The position numbers were made by a program, and so were the translations under genes. Positions 58,831-64,000 of a stretch of 64,000 bases of DNA are shown piece after piece; the first letter of the stretch is position 1; every line of letters begins with the position of its first letter. The notes under the pieces were generated by a model. That model was not told the origin of the DNA. It saw only the letters and a program-made list of their open reading frames with translations, and did no database searches. The stretch comes from DATFVB01 sp963714035 (GTDB lineage: Bacteria > Acidobacteriota > Thermoanaerobaculia > UBA5066 > DATFVB01), in contig OY970224.1 of NCBI GenBank assembly GCA_963714035.1, forward strand, positions 1,798,001 to 1,862,000, written 5' to 3'.

Positions 58831-59125
58831 GTCGCTCCGGCCTGCATTTCGCGTGCCCGGCCATGTCGGCGGAGCGACGCTCGCGGAGCTCGGGCGAAAA
58901 ACCCGCTCGGCAGGCGCATTCGCGCGCCTCCGCTTCGCTCCGGCAGTTTTTCGAACATCTGACCCGGGGAAAAGAATTTTCCCCAAACCCCTTTTCTGAG
59001 ACCCGCGGACGTGGCAAGGGCGAACGACCGAAAGCCTGTCATTCCGAGCCGCGCCGCGACGCCCGCGCGTCGAAGTCTCGACGAAGACAGGAGGGTCTTC
59101 TCGGGCCGCAGGCGATAATTCGAGG
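58831..59125. other. Gap upstream of the zincin gene
   Basis: No gene is seen. Bases 59036-59100 (CATTCCGAGCCGC ... GACAGGAGGGTCTT) look like a widespread bacterial intergenic repeat. GATAAT at 59114-59119, exactly 6 bp before GTG 59126, is the -10 of the next gene. Confidence 0.5.
59114..59119 (+). promoter_or_regulatory. -10 box of the zincin gene, leaderless arrangement
   Basis: GATAAT ends exactly 6 bp before GTG 59126. Confidence 0.5.
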
Positions 59126-59485
59126 GTGATCGACGTCTCCCCCGCGGAGTTCGAGGATCTCGTCGCGCAGGCGCTCGACGAGATCCCCGCGGAGTTCCAG
59201 GCTCATCTGACGAATACCGTCGTGACGATCGAGGACCGCCCGACGCGGGGACAGCTCGAGGATCTCGGGATCGGCCGCGGCGCCACGCTGCTCGGCCTCT
59301 ATCAGGGAACGCCCCTGACGCTCCGCGACGCGAACTTCGCGGCGCTTCCCGACACGATCATCCTCTTCCGGGAGCCGATTCTGGCGGCGAGCGCGTCGCG
59401 CCGCGGCGTCGTCCGCCAGGTGAAGGAGACCGTCGTGCACGAGGTCGGTCATTTCTTCGGACTGAGCGACGAAGACCTGCCTTAG
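59126..59485 (+). CDS. Minimal zinc metallopeptidase (zincin-like, DUF1025 type)
   Basis: A 119-residue protein with HEVGH at residues 105-109 and a following Asp in GLSDEDL as the probable third zinc ligand. The family pattern is EIPxEF near residue 20, LGLYQG near 56 and ETVVHEVGH at the end. These small zincins are found next to many unrelated genes and have no known substrate. It starts at GTG 59126, 6 bp after a GATAAT box. Family very sure. Confidence 0.92.
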   Translation: MIDVSPAEFEDLVAQALDEIPAEFQAHLTNTVVTIEDRPTRGQLEDLGIGRGATLLGLYQGTPLTLRDANFAALPDTIILFREPILAASASRRGVVRQVKETVVHEVGHFFGLSDEDLP

Positions 59486-59509
59486 TCGGGCGAGCCCCCG
59501 GTCGCTTGT

Positions 59510-60325
59510 TCAGGCGGTCCGGAAAAAGTCGATCAGCAGAGACGCGTACTCCTTCGGGTGGGTCAGCTGCGGGGCGTGCCCCCAGGAATCCACGAGCTCG
59601 TAGCGCGCCTGCGGGAGCGCTTCGGCGTGGATCTTCTCGGTGATCCGCTTCAGGTGCTTGGGGCTTCGTCCTCCCTCGGAGATCAGGACGGGGCCCGGAA
59701 AGCCGGCCAGGGCGCGCCGATCGATGTCGTAGGCCGCCGGCTGGGCACGCTCTCCGAGCCAGCACCGGATGTTCGCGACGAAGACTTCCCGTTGCGCCTC
59801 CGAAAGCGACTTCCAGCCGCCCGAGCCGAGCGCGAGCTCGTCGACGAAGCGCCGCGCGCCGCCGGGCACGTCGCCCGCCTCCACCTGCTCGAAAATCTCC
59901 CCGCCGATGCGCAGAAGCTCCTCGACGACGGGCAGCTGCTCGAGGTCCTCGACCAGATAGAAGAGAACGGGAGGCTCGTGCACGGCGATCGACCGGACGA
60001 GCCCGGCCTGGCGGGCGGCGAGGCGCAACACGATCAGCGCGCCGAACGAGCTCCCGACGACGTGACAGGGAGCGAACTCCGTCGCGGCGAGAAGCCCCGC
60101 GAGGTCAGCCACGTCCGTGTCGATGCCGGCGCCCGACCCCGACGGAAGGCTCTCCCCGTGTCCGCGCCGGTCGTACGTCAGGACGCGGAAGGCGGGCGCG
60201 AGCTCCGAAACGACGGGGGCCCAGGCGGTCCGATCGACGCTCGATCCGTGGACGAGCACGACCGGAGGTCCGCTACCCGCGATCTCGTAGGAGAGATCGG
60301 TGCCATCGACCGACGCTTTCGGCAT
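59510..60325 (-). CDS. Alpha/beta hydrolase
   Basis: A 271-residue soluble hydrolase. The oxyanion-loop HGSS motif is at 26-29, nucleophile Ser93 in GSSFGA, and the catalytic His near residue 249 (SWGHAPQ). The acid is probably an Asp or Glu around 215-225. It has a lid region (about 115-190). Substrate unknown; the closest general pattern is the family of small esterases and C-C hydrolases. Family very sure. Confidence 0.93.
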   Translation of the reverse strand: MPKASVDGTDLSYEIAGSGPPVVLVHGSSVDRTAWAPVVSELAPAFRVLTYDRRGHGESLPSGSGAGIDTDVADLAGLLAATEFAPCHVVGSSFGALIVLRLAARQAGLVRSIAVHEPPVLFYLVEDLEQLPVVEELLRIGGEIFEQVEAGDVPGGARRFVDELALGSGGWKSLSEAQREVFVANIRCWLGERAQPAAYDIDRRALAGFPGPVLISEGGRSPKHLKRITEKIHAEALPQARYELVDSWGHAPQLTHPKEYASLLIDFFRTA

Positions 60326-60519
60326 GTTTGTACCGGGAATGGTACGCCTACCTGTCGCGGAATCAACTCACCGACGAACGAAAGTTTCTCTTTCCGTCAT
60401 CGAGGCGACGAAAACGACCCGAGAGCAGCCGGCGCTCCGGAGGTCGGCGATGGGACAAGCCTCAGCGAATGCGAGTCCGCGCGGGCTGCGGAAGCGACGC
60501 GGGAGTCGCCGCGACAGCC

Positions 60520-60550
60520 AAAAAAAGAGGGCCGGATCGCTCCGGCCCTC
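60520..60550 (-). terminator. Intrinsic terminator of the 61-residue gene
   Basis: On the minus strand GAGGGCCGGA, loop GCGA, TCCGGCCCTC, then seven Ts. It starts 22 bp after the stop at 60572, which is strong evidence that the small gene is real. Confidence 0.9.
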
Positions 60551-60571
60551 CATCGACAGCGAGATTCGCTC

Positions 60572-60757
60572 TCAGTGCTTGCGCTCTCGTTCCGAAGAGC
60601 TCTCACCCTGTTCCGACGACCGGCCCGGCGAATCCGTCCCGTGCCGGGAGCCGAGATTCTTTTCGCGATCCCGATCGGTCGATTTTTCGGAGCTCCCTCC
60701 GGCGTCCTTGCTGCCGGTGTCTCGACTCGGGTCCGAATACGATTTTCTTTCCGTCAC
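60572..60757 (-). CDS. Very hydrophilic 61-residue protein
   Basis: Begins at GTG 60757 with AAGGAG 7 bp upstream and is followed by a good terminator. Composition is almost wholly polar (Ser, Arg, Glu, Asp, Lys, Gly) with no hydrophobic core, as in small stress or desiccation proteins. No family is recognised. Confidence in the gene comes from the ribosome binding site plus terminator, not from homology. Confidence 0.7.
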   Translation of the reverse strand: MTERKSYSDPSRDTGSKDAGGSSEKSTDRDREKNLGSRHGTDSPGRSSEQGESSSERERKH

Positions 60758-61294
60758 TCTTGCGCTCCTTTCCGGGGTGAACCCGGTGAATACGCGGGGC
60801 CCCATTGCCCCGCACTTCCCAGGAGCAAGATCCGTTCCCGCGAATTATTTGAAAACAGGAGGGTTCCATTTTTCCGGCGGGAGGGATTTAAGAATGTCGG
60901 CCCGGCGGGACGCGGTTGCCCCGCCCGCGGCCGGAGCCTGGTCGGGGGCCGGAGCGGTCGAGCCACACGAGGCCGCGAGCGAAGCGAGCCGCTGCGCTAC
61001 TTCTCCCCGCGGGAGAAGGTGGCGGCTGCAAGCCGGCGGATGAGGGAATAAGGCGCGCCGCGGAGGTCACCGCGCGATTAGTCTCCGCGAGTAACCGAAG
61101 CGGAGGAGGATCGCGCGGTGGGCGGCCGCAGCGTTCCAGCTGCGAAGCATCGCGCAAAGTGTGAGCGCAAACCGAGCATTTCCATGCGCGCAGAGTGCTC
61201 TCTCCTGAGCGGAGCGAAGGACCTGGCAACCGGGGCAGATCCTTCGTCGCTTCGCTCCTCAGGATGACAGGCTCCGGAGGTCTGCGATCTGGGA

Positions 61295-61329
61295 GGCCGC
61301 GCGGTTCCAGCGGAGCGTGCCGCGCGGCC
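61295..61329 (+). repeat. Hairpin element H2
   Basis: GGCCGCGCGG, loop TTCCAGCGGAGCGTG, CCGCGCGGCC. Loop identical to H1; stem different but perfect. Confidence 0.85.
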
Positions 61330-61437
61330 GACGTGGGTGGGGCGCCGGAGCGGTCGAGCCGGGAAGGCGAGCCGCGGAGGTCAGATCGCGGAAAATCTCG
61401 CCGAAGTAACCGAGGCGAGGAGGTCCGTGATCTGGGA

Positions 61438-61472
61438 GGCCGGCGCGTTCCAGCGGAGCGCGCGCGCCGGCC
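61438..61472 (+). repeat. Hairpin element H3
   Basis: GGCCGGCGCG, loop TTCCAGCGGAGCGCG, CGCGCCGGCC. The loop differs from H1 and H2 at one base; the stem differs and is perfect. Confidence 0.85.
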
Positions 61473-61527
61473 GACGTCTCGGTAGGCATCTGGATCGCGA
61501 AATTCGCGTCGTTCATGAAGAGGATGA

Positions 61528-61654
61528 GGCGCGGTGAGGCGCGAGCCCGGCGGGACGCGGTTGCCCCGCCCGCGGCCGAGGCGTACCAAACGCGCGTACG
61601 TTGAGGCCGGGGGCGGGGCGAACGCGCCCGCCCGGCTCGATGCATCGCCGCGCC
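61528..61654 (+). repeat. Palindromic element R9 (127 bp)
   Basis: Copy 9 of the family, of the R1/R2 subtype. It starts GGCGCGGTGAGGCGCGAGCC and ends ATGCATCGCCGCGCC. Inner arms GCCCCGCCC and GGGCGGGGC are perfect, extended by GGCC/GGCC. The centre is GGCGTACCAAACGCGCGTACG. It ends 3 bp before the stop of the minus-strand pspC-like gene. Confidence 0.88.
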
Positions 61655-61657
61655 GGC

Positions 61658-61855
61658 TTACAAGGAGCCGAGGGGCTCCTTCGGCATGACAACCCACAAA
61701 ATCACATACGCGAGCAGCCCGGGAAAGCCCACGGAGAGGATCGAAAGCATCACGTAGCCGACGCGCACGGCGGTGGGATCCCATCCCGCGGACTTCGCGA
61801 TCCCGCCGCAGACCCCCGCAATCATCTTGTCGGTTCGCGACCGCCGAAGCGCCAT
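61658..61855 (-). CDS. PspC-domain protein
   Basis: A 65-residue protein with the PspC domain: basic start, KMIAGVCGGIAK, WDPTAVRVGYVMLSIL and one long membrane helix ending ILWVVMPKE. PspC proteins regulate or sense membrane stress in the phage-shock response; no other psp gene is in the window. It starts at ATG 61855, 20 bp after the beta-helix gene, and may be co-transcribed. Family very sure. Confidence 0.9.
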   Translation of the reverse strand: MALRRSRTDKMIAGVCGGIAKSAGWDPTAVRVGYVMLSILSVGFPGLLAYVILWVVMPKEPLGSL

Positions 61856-61875
61856 GTCTCGCCTCCCACCCGGTA

Positions 61876-63243
61876 TTACGAAGCGGGCGGCGCCGAGTTC
61901 TCGGTTCGGCCCCCGGGCCGGATCTTCGTCGGTTCGGGAGGATCGACCGGGATGATCACCCGGCAGAAGTTTCCGGCGCCCAACGTCAGCGGAATGCAGG
62001 CGGAGAACTCCGAGGTATCGCCCTCGGGGCTCGTCGCGGTCCCCGTGACGACGAGCTCGCCGTCGAGACAGACCGGAAGATGAACGGACGCGGCCGCCTC
62101 GCAGCCGGCGCTCGTCGTGACGTTCGCCGCTCCGAGGAAAAACTGCCCGGATCCGTGACCGGACGCGTCGCACTCCGAGCTCGCGAAGAACTCCACCCGA
62201 AAAAGCGTGGACGGCGCCGAGTTCAGAGTGAAACCGACGTCGACCGCGCCGTCCTGGGCGATCGCCGAGGTCAGCACGGGATAGTTCTGCAGGCCGTTGG
62301 CGCCGGTATCGGCGTCGCACGCGTCGTTGGGAGTCACACCGTCGTAGTCGAGATCGATCCCTCCGACCCCGCGGGAATTCGTGTCGGCGCCGAAGATCGA
62401 ATTCCGAAGGATCGCGATCCCGACGGTCTCCTTGTCAGGAATGACGATGGCTCCGCCGTTGAACGCGATGACGTTCGCGGCGGCCGGCGTCGTGCCGCCG
62501 ATCGTGTCGCCCTGGCCGCCGACGACGATTCCCGGACCGTGATTGCCGACGTTTCCGCGGCCCGTCGCATCCACGCCGATGAAGTTGCCCTGGACCACGT
62601 TCGCGTCGCCGCTGACGCGGAGACCGACGGCGTTGATGCTCGCCGCGATCAGGTTCCGGTCCCCGGCCGCGAGCCCGCCGATCCGGTTGGAGTTTCCGGA
62701 GACCGCGATGGCTTCCGTGTTTCCGTCCGCGATGAGGCCCGAGGGGTCGGTGCCGACGAAATTTCCGGCGATCACGCAGTCGTCCGCGCTGACCACGATG
62801 CCGTCGCCCCCCGTGCCCTGATCGAGCGGCCGGAAGCCATGGATCGCGAGCCCCCGGATCGTGCAGCCGTCGTGGGTGACCTTGAGCGCCAGTTGCGAGG
62901 GCGCCGCATGCTCGCCCGACAGGTCGACGAGGATCACGGCGTCGTCGGCGTCGGCGAGATCGTTGGGTCGGCTTCCCGGCTGCGTGTATCCGTCGATCGT
63001 CACGGCCTGGGCGACCGCCGGCAGCGCCGACACCGGAGCGATCGTGTGGACGCCCGCGCCGGGAATCGCGAAGATGATCAAGTGGCTTCCGGGATGGGCA
63101 TTCGCGTCGAGAATCGCCTGCCGAAACGATCCCGGACCCGAATCCGCGGAGGACGTCACGGTGAAGGTCGCGGCCGACGCCGGCAGGGCGACGAGCGCCA
63201 TCGCGGCGGCGAGAAACCGGCGGGACTCGCGGAAGCCGATCAC
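61876..63243 (-). CDS. Exported right-handed beta-helix protein
   Basis: A 455-residue protein from GTG 63243. A signal peptide (about 1-24, ending ASAAT) is followed by TFTVTSSADSGPGSFRQAI, typical of the start of CSLREA-type and parallel beta-helix surface proteins. Then come repeats of G/N-rich strands with SGNSNRIGG and SGDANVVQGN (about 100-290). The C-terminal part is Ig-like (about 300-450). Likely a secreted or surface protein; ligand unknown. The GTG overlaps the amidohydrolase stop (GTGA). Confidence 0.82.
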   Translation of the reverse strand: MIGFRESRRFLAAAMALVALPASAATFTVTSSADSGPGSFRQAILDANAHPGSHLIIFAIPGAGVHTIAPVSALPAVAQAVTIDGYTQPGSRPNDLADADDAVILVDLSGEHAAPSQLALKVTHDGCTIRGLAIHGFRPLDQGTGGDGIVVSADDCVIAGNFVGTDPSGLIADGNTEAIAVSGNSNRIGGLAAGDRNLIAASINAVGLRVSGDANVVQGNFIGVDATGRGNVGNHGPGIVVGGQGDTIGGTTPAAANVIAFNGGAIVIPDKETVGIAILRNSIFGADTNSRGVGGIDLDYDGVTPNDACDADTGANGLQNYPVLTSAIAQDGAVDVGFTLNSAPSTLFRVEFFASSECDASGHGSGQFFLGAANVTTSAGCEAAASVHLPVCLDGELVVTGTATSPEGDTSEFSACIPLTLGAGNFCRVIIPVDPPEPTKIRPGGRTENSAPPAS

Positions 63244-64000
63244 TTCCCGTCCGGTTTCGTGTATTCCGGGGGAAGATCGCCTTTCCCGCGGAGGAGCTCG
63301 AGATACCGGTCTCGCAGGAGAGTCTGGCGGCTGCGCATCGGGATGTCCTTTCCTTCGATGAAGACCCGCGTCGCGGCCGACGTCACCTCGAGAGGATCTC
63401 CGGACCAGACCACGAGGTCGGCGCTCCGCCCGGGCTCGATCGTGCCCGTCTTCGCCGCGACGCCGTAGATCCTCGCCGGATTGGCCGTGATCGCCTTCAA
63501 TGCCTCTTCGTACGGGAGTCCATAGGCCACGGCGTTCCCCGCGAGCTGCGTCAGGTTCCGCGCGTTGTGCGAGTCGCCGGTCTTGAACGCGACGAGGACG
63601 CCCGCCCGGGAGAGCCGGGCCGCGTTCTCGAGCGACGCGCCGAGCGCCTCGAACGACCACGGCAGGTCGAGGAGCGGATTGAGGATCACGGGAACGTTCG
63701 CTTTCGCGAGCTCGCCCGCCACCATCCAGGCCTCGGCTCCTCCATCGACGACGACCGACAGGGCGAAGTCGCGGGCGATCCCGAGGACCGCCTCGATGTC
63801 GCTCGCGCGCTCGACGGAGACGACCAGCGGGATCTCGCGCTTCAGGACCGGTTCGAGCGCGGCGAGATCGAGGCGATCGAGCGCGTAGCGGCGGCGGCGC
63901 GCCTCGTCGTACGCCGGCCGGTGGGCGAGGTAATCCCGCGCGTCCTCGAGCGCTTCCCGCAGGTAGAGCAGCGAGGCGGCCCGCGATCCTCCCGCGAGAT
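63240..64000 (-). CDS. Amidohydrolase (imidazolonepropionase-like), N-terminus beyond window
   Basis: About 250 C-terminal residues are visible and the frame is open to the right edge. Motifs include VAFKTGDSHNARNL and then EEALKAITANPARIYGV and GRSADLVVWSGDPLE, the standard end of cytosine-deaminase/imidazolonepropionase-type amidohydrolases. An Ala/Arg-rich part at the right edge belongs to the TIM barrel. The first metal-binding His residues lie outside the window. It is co-translated with the beta-helix gene by a GTGA overlap. Family sure, substrate unknown. Confidence 0.85.
   Translation of the reverse strand, partial: LAGGSRAASLLYLREALEDARDYLAHRPAYDEARRRRYALDRLDLAALEPVLKREIPLVVSVERASDIEAVLGIARDFALSVVVDGGAEAWMVAGELAKANVPVILNPLLDLPWSFEALGASLENAARLSRAGVLVAFKTGDSHNARNLTQLAGNAVAYGLPYEEALKAITANPARIYGVAAKTGTIEPGRSADLVVWSGDPLEVTSAATRVFIEGKDIPMRSRQTLLRDRYLELLRGKGDLPPEYTKPDGK

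Larger units (their letters stand above)
60758..61657. repeat. 900-bp non-coding repeat cluster
   Basis: The longest stretch without a gene. In order: promoter side of the small gene; family IV repeat copy (60949-61047); a half H element near 61120; a copy of the 15.6-kb repeat (about 61149-61226) joined to a TTCGCTCCTCAGGATGACAG repeat; hairpins H2 (61295-61329) and H3 (61438-61472), each within GCGAGGAGGTC...GACGT; and element R9 (61528-61654). The units look stacked by repeated insertion. Confidence 0.75.

Noticed and set aside
17687..61654. The R elements as integron attC sites
   Set aside because: attC sites are also palindromic and lie behind genes, but they need terminal RYYYAAC and GTTRRRY boxes. 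Here AAC...GTT lies in the centre and the ends are GGCGCGG/CCGCGCC. The host genes are housekeeping genes on both strands and there is no integrase.
17687..61654. The R elements as ordinary Rho-independent terminators
   Set aside because: They are much longer than normal and have no U-run. True terminators in this window (23850, 48449, 50758, 60520) look different.
1..64000. tRNA or rRNA genes
   Set aside because: I looked for the GGTTCGANTCC arm and CCA-end patterns on both strands and saw none in a cloverleaf context; no rRNA-like conserved stretches either. A tRNAscan run would settle it.

Overview
The window is high-GC (about two thirds G+C by eye) chromosomal DNA of a Gram-negative-type bacterium. 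An acidobacterial origin, perhaps Thermoanaerobaculia-like, is my inference. It rests on a secreted protein with the acidobacterial VWFA-related architecture (37429-39546), a Ser/Thr kinase fused to a PD40/TolB-like propeller (28823-31411), DUF4097 and DUF1003 proteins, and housekeeping genes packed with ATGA/GTGA overlaps. I found no rRNA, tRNA, CRISPR array, transposase or phage gene.

Layout. 1-7 kb: two paralogous YfhO-type membrane proteins flank a third large membrane protein. 7-14 kb: a minus-strand run for envelope, isoprenoid and tRNA functions (GT87-like enzyme, truA, uppS, cdsA, dxr, rseP), with a GC-rich minisatellite between cdsA and dxr. 14-17.5 kb: a cellulose-synthase-like GT2 enzyme, a repeat-rich gap, and a PiT phosphate transporter with its DUF47 partner. 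17.8-24 kb: queE-queC, then a protein-quality-control block (clpB, hsp20, HtrA protease) behind an AT-rich promoter. 24-34.5 kb: EamA exporter, gltX, zinc alcohol dehydrogenase, SDR, kinase-propeller, YciH/SUI1, M20 peptidase, and a lysine/proline-tailed protein. 34.8-41.2 kb: NAD synthesis (nadB-nadC on the minus strand, nadA on the plus strand) interrupted by the VWFA protein and a bacterioferritin. 41.5-47.4 kb: a sigma54 activator, then a STAS-TolC-HlyD-MFS operon with a sigma54-like promoter at its head. 47.5-64 kb: small and stress-related genes (sortase, metallothionein-like protein, OsmC, RRM protein, cNMP/DUF1003 protein, tail-anchored AAA+ ATPase, sulfite-oxidase-type enzyme with cytochrome c, three paralogous small exported proteins, minimal zincin, PspC, beta-helix protein, partial amidohydrolase).

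The most unusual content is non-coding. (1) Nine copies of a 115-127 bp palindromic element lie in gaps between genes. Their terminal stem and central hairpin are constant, and their arms vary but stay complementary. Seven copies sit within about 8 bp of a stop codon in one fixed orientation. (2) A second hairpin family has a nearly constant 15-nt loop on 10-bp stems that differ in sequence but always pair. (3) Several genes have a -10 box exactly 6 bp before the start codon and no ribosome binding site, which predicts leaderless mRNAs. (4) There is also a perfect 20-bp-arm palindrome, a 27-bp minisatellite, and a 13-bp motif followed by heptamer repeats upstream of two of the leaderless genes.

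All calls come from reading the sequence and recognising motifs. No database search or folding program was run.
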